Below the pieces are notes generated by a model. That model did no database searches and was not told the origin of the DNA. It was given only the letters and a program-made list of their open reading frames with translations. DNA of 64,000 nt, taken from Terriglobales bacterium. GTDB taxonomy: Bacteria > Acidobacteriota > Terriglobia > Terriglobales > Acidobacteriaceae. This document shows positions 50,125 to 59,456 of this stretch, in pieces. The stretch spans positions 1 through 64,000 of the forward strand of contig DATMPC010000104.1 of assembly GCA_035567895.1 (NCBI GenBank), read 5' to 3'. Numbering within the stretch: the stretch's first letter is position 1; each line of letters starts with the position of its first letter. The translations under genes were made by a program, and so were the position numbers.

Positions 50125-51422
50125 AGAGCCTTCCTAATCGCTGGTGCCGAGTTGGAGCAGTCGCTGCAAGATATTGCTGGGAATATTCTTGTTTTGTGCG
50201 CTCCCACCAGGACTTCATCGTAGAAGTATTCCGCACTTTCCATGACTCTTTGATACTCTGCACGCTGTCTGACTAATTTCCGATTGGCAGCCGTCGCCTG
50301 AGTGCGTAGATCAGAGTCAAGCAAAGCACGAACAATGCAGGCAGCTAGAGCGCTTGGATCTTCGGGCCGGCACAACAATCCGTTTTCACCATCAACAATC
50401 CATTCCCGCACAGACTCGATATCACCTGCTATCGGAAAACAGCCTCCAGCCAAGGCTTCTAACAGAGTGTTGGGAGTTCCATCATGGGAACTTGGCGAAA
50501 CCGACACTCGCGCCGCAGCGAATAAAGACGCGAGTTCCTCACGGCTCATTGTGGGAAGTAAACGAACCGAGCCTGCGATGTTCAATTGGCGAACCCAGCG
50601 CTCAGCAACGGGATTTCCAAGCATTCCAGTAGCGGCAAAAAACACGTTCGGAATTCTTTGCAAAACCAGCCGAATCGCTTTGAAGAATGACTCGCTGTGG
50701 ACATACGTTCGAAATCCCCGAGGGTTGATGATGAGTGGTACGTTTTCGGGAATGCAAAATTCCTGTAACAACTTGCGATCAGGCAGGGAATTGAAGAAGA
50801 ACTCCTGAACGCCTCCGTTGCCGGGAAGGACGCGCCAAGGCTTGCCTCGCCGAAACCCTCGCGCAAGGGCAAGGTTCAGGTCACGATTGCAGTCGCAATG
50901 CAGGCCGTCGGCGCGTTGCAATGCCGAGTTGGTCAATGCGGCGAGTTTGCGACTGTGGTCCGCAAACAAGGTGAAGTCATTTCCCCAGACGGAAAGCAAG
51001 AGGGGCACACGCTTCACAGCCGCAGCGGCAATAAATCCTTCGAATGGCAAGCGCATGGCGTGCACAATGTCTGGCTTCAAGTCGTCGATCAATGCAGACA
51101 TTGCTGGCGTTCTTCGCAAAACGTCCAAGGGAGCTATCCATGTTCGAGTGCTGTGAAAGGCACTCAGGAGCGTTCTACTTCGAAGCTCTGACAGCAGTTT
51201 CTTTCGAAAACGAGCAACGGTCCCATGGTTACTGTCGCTGCGCGTCATGCGAGAGAGGGAACCGAAGGCGAAAGGGAATTCAATGAGGCGAGCCCCGGGT
51301 ATTTCATCGGGCGCACACGGATAAGAGCTTAGGACCGTTACCTGATGATTGCGAGCAACAAAGTAGGAAATCCAATTCTTAGCGATGGGACTGCGTGCGT
51401 CGGCGACGTAGCAGATATGCAT
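50121..51422 (-). CDS. Glycosyltransferase family 4 protein
   Basis: A 433-residue GT-B fold enzyme: MHICYVADARSPIAKNWISY with the N-terminal nucleotide-sugar-independent Rossmann half, DLKPDIVHAMRLPFEGFIAA, LLLSVWGNDFTLFADHSRKL, and the C-terminal donor half with IINPRGFRTYVHSESFFKAI, SVRLLPTMSREELASLFAAA, and the GT4 motif VSPSSHDGTPNTLLEALAGG with its E-x7-E-like Glu. It transfers a sugar to a lipid- or polysaccharide-linked acceptor at the cytoplasmic membrane. Overlaps the truncated dehydrogenase start by four bases. Part of a small minus-strand cluster with the NeuD-like and second GT4 genes. Confidence 0.9.
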   Translation of the reverse strand: MHICYVADARSPIAKNWISYFVARNHQVTVLSSYPCAPDEIPGARLIEFPFAFGSLSRMTRSDSNHGTVARFRKKLLSELRSRTLLSAFHSTRTWIAPLDVLRRTPAMSALIDDLKPDIVHAMRLPFEGFIAAAAVKRVPLLLSVWGNDFTLFADHSRKLAALTNSALQRADGLHCDCNRDLNLALARGFRRGKPWRVLPGNGGVQEFFFNSLPDRKLLQEFCIPENVPLIINPRGFRTYVHSESFFKAIRLVLQRIPNVFFAATGMLGNPVAERWVRQLNIAGSVRLLPTMSREELASLFAAARVSVSPSSHDGTPNTLLEALAGGCFPIAGDIESVREWIVDGENGLLCRPEDPSALAACIVRALLDSDLRTQATAANRKLVRQRAEYQRVMESAEYFYDEVLVGAHKTRIFPAISCSDCSNSAPAIRKAL

Positions 51423-51506
51423 GGCTCAGGCAAAATCCATTTCAGGAAGGCACAGATACTAATGGGGGAGCGCGAGTATGGCAAATGTAATCTTCAGAGG
51501 GGAGGG

Positions 51507-52133
51507 TTAGACCTTGGAGTGAACCCTGGCTGGAATTCCATAAGCAAGTTGCCCCTCGGGAATGTCCGAGGTCACGACGGCTCCGGCGCCTACGACGCAA
51601 TTCATTCCGACTCTCTTGTAGGGAAGCACGGATGCTCCCATGCCGATATGGGCATACGCTGCGATCTGGGCACCCCCGCCAGCGGCGGAGTTGGGTGAAA
51701 GATGAACATAGCGCCCAATCTGCGTGTCGTGTTCGACGATCGCTCCACTATTGATGATGGCTCCCTCGCCGATCTGGCAATCGGGGTTCAGAACCGCTCC
51801 GGGCATGATTGCTGCTCCCTCGCCGATTCTGGCGCTTCGGGCCACGAAAGCGCCAGGATGAACAACGGTCAGAAGTGTGCAACGGCTGGGCCTGACGCGC
51901 ATCGCGATTTGCTCGCGCGCTACATTAGTTCCGACGCCCAGGGCGACCCCGCCTTGGGTATGAGAGCGTAGCCACTCATCTGCGGAGAAAACCGGAAGTC
52001 CGAGAACGCTGGAGCCTCGCAGAGAAGCATTGTCGTCGATGAAGCCGTGCAGGCTATGTCCGCAGGCAACAAGAATCTCGGCTACAACCTTTCCGTGTCC
52101 ACCAGCGCCATACACGACAATGGCTCCAGTCAT
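51507..52133 (-). CDS. NeuD/PglD-like sugar O- or N-acyltransferase
   Basis: A 208-residue protein with an N-terminal Rossmann-like PglD domain (IVVYGAGGHGKVVAEILVAC, GFIDDNASLRGSSVLGLPVF) and a C-terminal left-handed beta-helix of hexapeptide repeats (ARIGEGAAIMPGAVLNPDCQ, IGEGAIINSGAIVEHDTQIG, GVGAGAVVTSDIP-like end VVGAGAVVTSDIPEGQLAYG). Such enzymes acetylate UDP-linked amino sugars or sialic-acid-like sugars using acetyl-CoA. Located between two GT4 genes, it would modify a building block of the same glycan. Length is standard. Confidence 0.9.
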   Translation of the reverse strand: MTGAIVVYGAGGHGKVVAEILVACGHSLHGFIDDNASLRGSSVLGLPVFSADEWLRSHTQGGVALGVGTNVAREQIAMRVRPSRCTLLTVVHPGAFVARSARIGEGAAIMPGAVLNPDCQIGEGAIINSGAIVEHDTQIGRYVHLSPNSAAGGGAQIAAYAHIGMGASVLPYKRVGMNCVVGAGAVVTSDIPEGQLAYGIPARVHSKV

Positions 52134-52179
52134 GTTTCAGTCTCCCCGGAGTCAATTGTGTCATCCTCCTGAAAGCAAA

Positions 52180-53373
52180 TCATCCGGCGGCCGCCACGCG
52201 TTCCAATCGGCGGTTCGATTGCCTTGCTGACCGATCAAGTAATTCTTCAAGAAAGTTTGGTATCACGGTGTCGGGATCAAACGAGGCACGTGCAATTTGC
52301 AGGGAGTTTTCGCCAAAGCTTGTCAATTCTGCTGGGGAAAGAGCCAGCCATTGCGAGATCGCCTGAGCGACGGATTCGGGATCGCCCGAATCGAAGAGAA
52401 AGCCATTCCTTCCGATCTGCAAACATTCAGGATGATTCCCAACTCTCGATGAGAGCAGCAAGGGCAACCCCGCCCATAATGCCTCAATTACCGAAATGGG
52501 ATTTGGATCGGACAGGGAGGGCAGGCAAAATCCATCGGCTTGAGCGTACAGCTTTGTGAGTTGCGATTCGGTTTGGTGGCCTAGGAGCTGGACATCGAAC
52601 CTGTGGTGGTTAATCCATTGCTCAATCGGTCTTCTGAGCTGCCCGGAGCCGGCGATCAGCACTGTTAATTTATCTTGACCCGATGGGCCAAGCTTCTTCA
52701 TTCCTTCGAGAAAGGGTAGGAGCCCTTTTTCCTCTGACAGACGCGCAACGATCAACATCACTCTGCGATCTTGGTACCGGGTCCGGGGAGAATCGTTATC
52801 AGCTGCGCCTCGACACATTCTTACCTGGTTGTAGAACACGCTGGAATCTACAAGATTCGGGAGAAAGTGAATTCGCGCTGCGTGTGCGTGATGTTCGACG
52901 TACTTCCTTGCCAATGCACCCGGCACGGCGAATTCCGAGAAGCGGGACAACATCCATCGTCGAGCCAAGCCCGCGACGAACCCAGTGCGGCGGATTGATT
53001 CGAGATGCGATTCAGACCAGAAGATGGTTCGTTCCGGTGCCGACGAAAGCGCCGCCAGTAGCACTGTGGGGTGGACCCAACCTCCGGCGATGAGCAAGAT
53101 GTCCGGATCAGCGTCGTGCAAGGCGTTGCTGACTTCACGATTCCAATACAAGGAATCGGAGCCGATGCGCCACGGCCTCCCACTTAGGAATCGGTAAGGA
53201 AACTGAAACTCTGAGCTCCCGAAATTCCAATGCCGCCCCGATTCGGAACTCGCCATGAACCAGACTTCAAACTTCCATCCCATCTCCTCCAACCGCTGGT
53301 TCATTCGTCGAAATAGAAAGAGCCGGTAAGGAGTCGGAATATTGGTTAGGCAGACGAACCTAGGGGCGCTCAC
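52180..53373 (-). CDS. Glycosyltransferase family 4 protein
   Basis: A 397-residue GT4 enzyme: RFVCLTNIPTPYRLFLFRRM start, DADPDILLIAGGWVHPTVLL, IFWSESHLESIRRTGFVAGL, IHFLPNLVDSSVFY (acceptor half), then VMLIVARLSEEKGLLPFLEG, QLLGHQTESQLTKLYAQADG and donor-site motif FCLPSLSDPNPISVIEALWA. The VARLSEEKG strand-loop is the classic start of the nucleotide-sugar half. First gene of the minus-strand glycan cluster, 46 bp upstream of the acyltransferase. Nothing glycan-related lies further upstream, so the cluster is small or eroded. Confidence 0.9.
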   Translation of the reverse strand: MSAPRFVCLTNIPTPYRLFLFRRMNQRLEEMGWKFEVWFMASSESGRHWNFGSSEFQFPYRFLSGRPWRIGSDSLYWNREVSNALHDADPDILLIAGGWVHPTVLLAALSSAPERTIFWSESHLESIRRTGFVAGLARRWMLSRFSEFAVPGALARKYVEHHAHAARIHFLPNLVDSSVFYNQVRMCRGAADNDSPRTRYQDRRVMLIVARLSEEKGLLPFLEGMKKLGPSGQDKLTVLIAGSGQLRRPIEQWINHHRFDVQLLGHQTESQLTKLYAQADGFCLPSLSDPNPISVIEALWAGLPLLLSSRVGNHPECLQIGRNGFLFDSGDPESVAQAISQWLALSPAELTSFGENSLQIARASFDPDTVIPNFLEELLDRSARQSNRRLERVAAAG

Positions 53374-53537
53374 GGCGCATACAAATTATCATGGGTGCGC
53401 CTGGGCTTTTCGTTGATTTGACTGCCAGGCTCATCTGTTTCCCGTTTGTGTCTAGGTTCCCGCAATTTGTTCGTACTTCTCCTGGCTAGCCACGGTTTCA
53501 AGCCAAGGTCGAAGAAAACTCTAATTCTTCATCGGCA

Positions 53538-54200
53538 TCAGCGACTGCCTGTGCGTGCTCGCCCCGAAGCCCGCGCCGAACAAGCGTCCAGGTAAGCGCA
53601 CATCGCAACGATCAACTCCTGACGCATGGGTTCGAGTTGCTTTTCGGGAGTGCCCGATTCCAGCAGCCTCCGGCTGACCCCAGCCATCGCGCCCTGGATC
53701 ATTGTAGCAACCAGTTGTCGATCGGTTGTGAGCGTGTCGGAAGCGGTCGCCAACATTCTGACAATCGCCTTGTCGCAGCGGAGCTGCATTTCTTTCAGGA
53801 TCTTCGCTCCGTCCACATCGGAGCTTACGGAGTAGAGGGCCACACTCGTCTTCCCATCTTTCATCTTGGTGTTGAGAAATGCGGTGACGAGAGCCGTCGC
53901 CATTTGCCGGAGTGTTCCACCTTTTTGCTCCGTGCAGACAAGTTCGACGGCCTCAGTGACCTCGCCGAGGTGACGTTTCAAGGTAGCCTGTAACAGTGCG
54001 CTCTTATTAGGGAAATATTGATATAGGGTCCCGACCGACACGCCGGCACGCAACGCCACCTTGGTCGTGGTCAACCGCTCCTTTCCCACCTGGAGCAAAA
54101 CCTGAATAGTGGCCTCGAGAATCGCGTCCATGCTTGCGGCCGAACGGGCCTGGACTGGCGATTTACGCGGCTCCAAGAGTGCTGCTGAACGGCGCGGCAA
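53538..54200 (-). CDS. TetR/AcrR-family transcriptional regulator
   Basis: A 220-residue regulator: N-terminal HTH MDAILEATIQVLLQVGKERL, TTTKVALRAGVSVGTLYQYF, PNKSALLQATLKRHL, and a helical ligand-binding domain with IVRMLATASDTLTTDRQLVA, TMIQGAMAGVSRRLLESGTP (resembling the AefR-like type). Divergent from the aldo-keto reductase across 85 bp, the normal arrangement for a repressor and its target. The gap holds AGGTAGACAAACTTACT (54239-54255), an imperfect inverted repeat that could be its operator. Arg/Ser-rich C-terminus. Confidence 0.88.
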   Translation of the reverse strand: MPRRSAALLEPRKSPVQARSAASMDAILEATIQVLLQVGKERLTTTKVALRAGVSVGTLYQYFPNKSALLQATLKRHLGEVTEAVELVCTEQKGGTLRQMATALVTAFLNTKMKDGKTSVALYSVSSDVDGAKILKEMQLRCDKAIVRMLATASDTLTTDRQLVATMIQGAMAGVSRRLLESGTPEKQLEPMRQELIVAMCAYLDACSARASGRARTGSR

Positions 54201-54285
54201 ATACGAACTCCCAACCTGAAGCTTCCTTCATCTGATGACAGGTAGACAAACTTACTACAATTTACGACGGAGTAGGAGAAACAGA

Positions 54286-55170
54286 ATGACGAACCAAATT
54301 GACCTTGTAGGCAGCTTCAAGCTCCCCGGCACTTCGATGAATTTGAACCGCATGGGATATGGCGCGATGCAACTTGCCGGTCCGCAGGTGTGGGGACCGC
54401 CGCGCGATGTTGACGCCGCCATCGCTGTGTTGCGCGAGGCTGTTGCCTCGGGAGTGAACCACATCGATACCAGTGACTACTACGGTCCGCATGTGACCAA
54501 TCAGATTATTAAGCAGGCGCTTCATCCTTATCCGGATGATCTCGTGATCGTCACCAAAGTAGGCGCTCGCCGCGCTGAAGACAAGTCCTGGCCTCACGCT
54601 CTTTCGCGTCAAGAACTGATCGCAGCCGTTCATGACAATCTCAAAAATCTTGGACTCGAGACGCTCGATGTCGTCAATCTTCGGGTTGGCGGATTCATGG
54701 AACCAATAGAAGGATCCATCGAAGGACCGCTCACCGTCTTGGCCGAACTCAAGCGGCAGGGACTGATTCGTCAACTAGGCCTGAGTAATGTCAGTCGTAA
54801 GCAGTTGGCCGAAGCTCAGAGAATTACAGAGATCGTCTGCATACAGAATTCTTACAACTTGGCTCACCGCAACGATGACAGTTTCATCGACGACCTCGCG
54901 CAGCAAGGCATTGCGTACGTACCGTTCTTCCCGCTGGGAGGTTTCACTCCGCTACAGTCGTCGAAGCTGAACGCAGCCGCAGCGTCACTCGAGGCCACGC
55001 CGATGCAGGTTGCGCTCGCCTGGCTTCTTCAGCGCTCACCCAACATCCTGCTGATTCCGGGCACATCTTCAGTCGAACATCTTCGCGAGAATCTCAAAGC
55101 TGCAACGCTGCAGATTCCTCCGAAAGTGATCGCCGATCTAGACTTAATTGGCGGAGGGCGTGGGCAGTAA
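54286..55170 (+). CDS. Aldo/keto reductase
   Basis: A 294-residue NADPH-dependent oxidoreductase with an (alpha/beta)8 barrel: LNRMGYGAMQLAGPQVWGPP, GVNHIDTSDYYGPHVTNQII (catalytic Asp and Tyr), DDLVIVTKVGARRAEDKSW (catalytic Lys), LGLETLDVVNLRVGGFMEP (position of the His replaced by Asn-Leu-Arg as in the subgroup), and cofactor loop ILLIPGTSSVEHLRENLKAA. AGGAG lies 9 nt ahead of the ATG at 54286; an earlier in-frame ATG lacks this. Probably repressed by the divergent TetR regulator in the absence of an aldehyde or quinone inducer. Confidence 0.9.
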   Translation: MTNQIDLVGSFKLPGTSMNLNRMGYGAMQLAGPQVWGPPRDVDAAIAVLREAVASGVNHIDTSDYYGPHVTNQIIKQALHPYPDDLVIVTKVGARRAEDKSWPHALSRQELIAAVHDNLKNLGLETLDVVNLRVGGFMEPIEGSIEGPLTVLAELKRQGLIRQLGLSNVSRKQLAEAQRITEIVCIQNSYNLAHRNDDSFIDDLAQQGIAYVPFFPLGGFTPLQSSKLNAAAASLEATPMQVALAWLLQRSPNILLIPGTSSVEHLRENLKAATLQIPPKVIADLDLIGGGRGQ

Positions 55171-55198
55171 TAACTAAAGGAGGAGGTCCCCAGCAGCC

Positions 55199-55232
55199 AT
55201 TTTCATCCTGAGCTTGTCGAAGGATCCTGACC
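55199..55232. repeat. Half-copy of a dispersed intergenic repeat
   Basis: TTCATCCTGAGCTTGTCGAA then GGATCCTGACC, a widespread bacterial intergenic repeat type. A reverse half (CCTTCGCTCAGGATGAGGG) appears at 59354-59372. Neither has a partner arm here. Confidence 0.5.
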
Positions 55233-55269
55233 AGCGGGCGAGTTCGATTCGATTTAGCGTGAGTTGCAA

Positions 55270-56199
55270 TTACTTCGCGCGCGGATGCGTCGCGTCGTAC
55301 ACGCGGGTGATGTGGTTTGACGTTAGCTGCGTGTAGCGCTGCGTCGTTGAGAGTCTTTCGTGGCCTAGCAGCTCCTGAATAGCGCGCAGATCGGCGCCTT
55401 CTTCGAGCATGTGAGTGCCAAAAGCGTGCCTTAACGTGTGCGGATGCACGTCTGGCGACAGCCCTCGCGCGACCGCTATAGCCTTTACGATGCGTCCGAC
55501 GCTGCGTGTTGTGAGCGATCCGGCGCGCAAATTGATCAAGAGTGCGGCGCTTGAACGCCGTTTAGCGTCCATCAAGCGCTGTCTTTCAGGCAGATACTCG
55601 CGGATTGCCGCCGCCGCAGCGTCTCCCAGAGGCACTAGACGTTCTTTTTTTCCCTTACCGCGGACGCGAATCACTTCGTTGGACCACCCAATATCGTCCA
55701 ATTGGATCCCTACGAGCTCAGAATTGCGCAATCCGCAGCCGTATAGCAGCTCGAAGATGACGCGGTCGCGCGCCGGAAACGCTGCATTCTCCGGCAAATT
55801 TGTGTCCAATAAGCCGTTTACTTCTTCCATTGTGGGCACTCGCGGCAGCTTTTTGGGGAGCTTGGGAGTCGAAACCAGGGCCGCTGGATTCTGTCCGACG
55901 AGTCCTTCGCGCCCCATCCACCTATAAAAAGAGCGCAATGACGCCAATGCGCGCGCCGTTGACGCCTTGCTAAGCCCATTTCCAAGCACTTCGGAGAGGA
56001 ATCCGCGGATGGTTAAGTGGTCTACGCGACGCCAATCAAGGCCCTTACCAGCATAGATAATGAACTTCCGAAGGTCTTTTTTGTATGCGTTAACCGTGTG
56101 TTCTGACGCGTTCCGTTGCGTTCTTAGGGCTGCTAAGAACTCCTCCAGGCGCCTTTCCGCGGCACTTTTTGCTGCCTTTTGGGGCACTTTTGCGCTCAT
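55270..56199 (-). CDS. xerC: Tyrosine recombinase XerC-like
   Basis: A 309-residue site-specific recombinase. N-terminal SAM-like domain ([40 protein letters not shown]), then the catalytic domain with Arg in [20 protein letters not shown], Lys in [16 protein letters not shown]-x2-R in [20 protein letters not shown], His in [18 protein letters not shown] and the nucleophilic Tyr in the same block. All catalytic residues are present. The ATG at 56199 fits family length; a TTG at 56319 overlapping the XerD stop would add 40 residues. XerC/XerD resolve chromosome dimers at dif; a copy used for integron or phage recombination is also possible. Confidence 0.85.
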   Translation of the reverse strand: MSAKVPQKAAKSAAERRLEEFLAALRTQRNASEHTVNAYKKDLRKFIIYAGKGLDWRRVDHLTIRGFLSEVLGNGLSKASTARALASLRSFYRWMGREGLVGQNPAALVSTPKLPKKLPRVPTMEEVNGLLDTNLPENAAFPARDRVIFELLYGCGLRNSELVGIQLDDIGWSNEVIRVRGKGKKERLVPLGDAAAAAIREYLPERQRLMDAKRRSSAALLINLRAGSLTTRSVGRIVKAIAVARGLSPDVHPHTLRHAFGTHMLEEGADLRAIQELLGHERLSTTQRYTQLTSNHITRVYDATHPRAK

Positions 56200-56315
56200 T
56201 GTGGGACCGCTAAGCGCCTTTTCCGGCCTCGATTGCAACACTCGGGAGCGTTTCTGCAGGCTTGAGCGTGCGTCTTCCACGGCCGGTAACTCCGCCTTGA
56301 GGGACGTTAACGACC

Positions 56316-57236
56316 TCAAGCGCGCTCCTTTTCCGCGAGAATGCGCCGCTTGGAGCGCGGATGATGGGCGCGATAAACGTTCTTAAGCCGGTCCATGGCG
56401 ACATGCGTGTACACCTGCGTCGTTGCGATATCCGCATGTCCCAAAATGGTCTGGACGGTCCGCAGATCGGCTCCGTTTCCGACCATGTGCGTCGCGCAAC
56501 TATGGCGCAACATGTGCGGACTCGCTTTGCCGTCAGTCTTTGATTCGCGGACAATTCGCCACACACGCTCGCGCGTAAGCCCAGTTCCACTTCGGTCCAC
56601 GAATACGAGCGTCGATCGGCGCACACGACAAAGTTGCGGGCGCGCGTCGCGCAAATAAACTTGCAGGGCATCGCGTGCTGCAACGCCGAAGGGAACGATG
56701 CGCTCCTTGTCTCCCTTGCCGCGAACGATCGCCGAAGAGGCTTGCAGGTTCAAATCTTCAAGGCGCAGGTTCACCATCTCCGAGACGCGCATTCCGGTGG
56801 CATAAAGCAATTCGAGCAGCGCCTCATTGCGCATCGCGAGCGCCGGATCCTGCGGCTTCGATTTTTCCTGTGCCAGCATCGCATCAATCTCCGCCACCGC
56901 CAATGACTTGGGCAGAATCTTCCACTGCCGGGGGCTCTCGATGTTCAACGTGGGATCGTGCTTGATCTTCTTGTCGAGCAAAAGAAACCTGTAGAAGTGT
57001 CGCAGCGCGGAGAGCTTGCGCGCCCGGCTGCGGCCTTCGACCATGTTCGCTGTGAGCTGTTCCAAAAAGGAAAGCAGATCTGGCCGGGTGGCGTTCAGCA
57101 ATGTGCGATTCCTTTTCTCCAGGGATTCGGCGAACTGCAGCAGATCTCCGCGGTAGGCCTCGACTGTGAGTGGGGAAAGTCCCTTCTCAACTTTCAAGTA
57201 GGACAGAAACGCCGTAAGGGCCTGCGGAGTGGACAT
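56316..57236 (-). CDS. xerD: Tyrosine recombinase XerD-like
   Basis: A 306-residue recombinase: [40 protein letters not shown], then [20 protein letters not shown] (N-terminal core-binding domain), and the catalytic domain with Arg in [20 protein letters not shown], Lys in [14 protein letters not shown]-x2-R in [20 protein letters not shown], His in ILGHADI and Tyr in [14 protein letters not shown]. It lies directly upstream of the XerC-like gene on the same strand with at most a 4-base junction if the long XerC start is used. Having both recombinases in one operon is unusual in proteobacteria, where they are unlinked. Start at 57236, as the preceding 23 residues are not conserved. Confidence 0.87.
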   Translation of the reverse strand: MSTPQALTAFLSYLKVEKGLSPLTVEAYRGDLLQFAESLEKRNRTLLNATRPDLLSFLEQLTANMVEGRSRARKLSALRHFYRFLLLDKKIKHDPTLNIESPRQWKILPKSLAVAEIDAMLAQEKSKPQDPALAMRNEALLELLYATGMRVSEMVNLRLEDLNLQASSAIVRGKGDKERIVPFGVAARDALQVYLRDARPQLCRVRRSTLVFVDRSGTGLTRERVWRIVRESKTDGKASPHMLRHSCATHMVGNGADLRTVQTILGHADIATTQVYTHVAMDRLKNVYRAHHPRSKRRILAEKERA

Positions 57237-57400
57237 CAGGAATATTGTCGTTCGCGCGTCAAGATAGTGGAGTGGAGGTGCCGCGTGAGTAAACGGCAAG
57301 AGCAAAATCTCACGCGGATGAACGCAGATTTAACGGATTCACGCGGATCAAGAAAGATGTCAGAGGGTGTTTCTCCGTGACTCAGTGTCTCCGTGGTGAA

Positions 57401-58108
57401 TCAGGCCTTTAATTTCTGCAGCAACTTCCTCGCGTTAATTGCGCCCTCAGGAGTGTCTTCGTGCTTCAGAAATGCGTATACATCGCGCTCCTGTGCGGCT
57501 GCGCGAAGACGCTTCTCCACTTCGTCGATTTCCGCGTCGGTGTAGTCCGACTTGCGCAGGCGATAGTAGGTGAAGTTTGCCGTGAAGACTTCGGGCACGG
57601 CGAGATCGTCGCTTTCCGCGACGCAAAGCGCAACGTTGTGGTCGCGCATGAGCGAGTAGATCGAATCGTTGAACCAGCTCACGTTGCGATACTCGATCGC
57701 GGCGGGCGCATCTTTTGGGAGAATCTTCAGGAACTTCGCCAGGCGATCTGCGTCGGCCTTGAGGTTTGGAGGCAGCTGGAAGAGCACCGGACCGAGCTTG
57801 CGCGCGTGCAGCAAAGGCTGTAAGGCAGCGAAGAAGGCGTCCACATCCTGGTCGACGTCAGTCAGGCGCTTGATGTGGGTGATGCGCTGATGGGCCTTGG
57901 CAACAAAGGTAAAGCCTTCAGGCGTCACCGTTGCCCAGTTCTGCAGGGTTGTCACTGCTGGCCGCGCGCGAAACGTATAGTTGACCTCAACGCAGTTCAG
58001 TTGCGTCGAGTAATAGTCGAGCAGCTTGCTCGAAGGCGTCTTCGGCGGATAGAAGTCGGGCTTCCACGTAGGGTACGCCCAGCCAGAAGTTCCAATGTGG
58101 ACTTTCAT
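57401..58108 (-). CDS. DUF72 family protein
   Basis: A 235-residue TIM-barrel-like protein of the YecE/DUF72 family: MKVHIGTSGWAYPTWKPDFY, PPKTPSSKLLDYYSTQLNCV, EVNYTFRARP, GFTFVAKAHQRITHIKRL, LGPVLFQLPPNLKADADRLA, AAIEYRNVSWFNDSIYSLMR and TYYRLRKSD. Size and motif order are normal. Function unknown; it has a distant similarity to endonuclease IV-type barrels. The start MKVHIGTSG is typical; the upstream MRLADRQTL extension is not. The 164 bp before the Xer genes contain the phrase CTCAGTGTCTCCGTGGTGAA, a recurrent intergenic motif I have seen elsewhere. Confidence 0.88.
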   Translation of the reverse strand: MKVHIGTSGWAYPTWKPDFYPPKTPSSKLLDYYSTQLNCVEVNYTFRARPAVTTLQNWATVTPEGFTFVAKAHQRITHIKRLTDVDQDVDAFFAALQPLLHARKLGPVLFQLPPNLKADADRLAKFLKILPKDAPAAIEYRNVSWFNDSIYSLMRDHNVALCVAESDDLAVPEVFTANFTYYRLRKSDYTDAEIDEVEKRLRAAAQERDVYAFLKHEDTPEGAINARKLLQKLKA

Positions 58109-58292
58109 AAAGCGGCGATTAGCAATAAGCGTTTGGCGATCAGCTAAACGCAAAACCTGATTCCTAAGCTAAGGATACACAGAAGGGCACAATTCCTGGT
58201 TTGAGGCTGTACTCAGCCGGGAGCCATTCAGCTCATTAATGGCACGGCTCCGCTTCGCTTAAGCCGTGCCCGATCCACCGGGCGGCCGGTCG

Positions 58293-59245
58293 TTAACCAA
58301 CTCTCACCACAAGGTCCCGGGCAGCCTCGGACCATTTCGGGAAGTGAAAGTCGAATCCACTTTGCTGCAGACGTCCGGGGACCACTCTCCGGCTCTTCAA
58401 GATCAACTCTGTCTTGTACGGAGGAAAATAGCTCCAACCTCCAACATCCACTTGGTCGCGGGCAGACCAATGGGCACGCCGGCAGCGCGGCGTAGCTCGC
58501 GCATGAAATCCCGCTGTGGCAGCGGATTCGGCGTGGAGACATTCACGATGCTATCGAGTTCCGGATGAGCGATCAGAAACTCGAGCGCACGGATGAAGTC
58601 ATCGCCGTGAATCCAGGAGATAAATTGGTTGCCGTCGCCGGCACTTCCTCCCAAACCGGTCCGCACCAGACGCAGCAAGGTAGCGAAGATCCCGCCGCGC
58701 GAGGGCCACATCACCATCGCACTGCGTAAAGCGATCTTGCGCGTGCGCGGAGTCTCGACGGCGAAGAAGGCTCCCTCCCAACTCGTGGCCACATCGATAC
58801 TGAACTTCCAGGTAGACGGAAGACCAGGCTCGCGGCCTCCAATCTCTCCCGTGGCTTCGTCCATGGCACGATCGAGGGCATGGCGATAGATGGTCGCCGT
58901 GCTTGCATTCATCCAGAGCGCTGGAGGATTGGCGCACTCTGCAATCGCTCTGCCGACCAGGCGCGTAGTGTGAACTCGCGAGTTCATGATCTCGCGGCGA
59001 TTGGCGTCGTTATAGCGACAATTGACGCTGCGCCCGGCAAGGTTGATGACTACGTCCGCAGCTTCGATCTCCCGTGCCCAACTCGCATCAAGATCACGAC
59101 CATTCCAGATTGCTGTCCGCCATGGTCTCTCCGCCGCCTGCCGCGCAAGCACCGTGACCGCATCGCCCTGCGAGTGGAAGTAACCCGCCAACATCTGCCC
59201 AACCTGCCCGCTACCACCCGGAATCACAATGCGCCGCATTCCCAT
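58293..59245 (-). pseudogene. TIGR01777-family (YfcH-like) epimerase with a frameshift
   Basis: The first 280 residues are a normal extended SDR of the YfcH type: VIPGGSGQVGQMLAGYFHSQ, VVINLAGRSVNCRYNDANRR, ALWMNASTATIYRHALDRAM, FISWIHGDDFIRALEFLIAH, NPLPQRDFMRELRRAAGVPI, GLPATKWMLEVGAIFLRT. Then it stops early (RQS, stop at 58403). In the next frame the missing end is intact: TELILKSRRVVPGRLQQSGF, DFHFPKWSEAARDLV, stop at 58293. One base is missing between about 58411 and 58420. A sequencing error or a recent mutation is equally possible. Confidence 0.85.
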
Positions 59246-59456
59246 ATGGGAAGTGTACCCGCGCGTGCCGAGGAGGTGCAGGCAGTTCGGCCATTCGACC
59301 AGTAATGCACTTCGATTCCTGTCTCCGCGCTGGAGAGAACGCGCGGACCTCTCCTTCGCTCAGGATGAGGGAAGACTAGATCCGCGTTTCGGTTTTCCGT
59401 GCACTTAGTATTGGAGGTATCGAACCGCCACTGGTCCCACGGCTTAGCATGAATGG

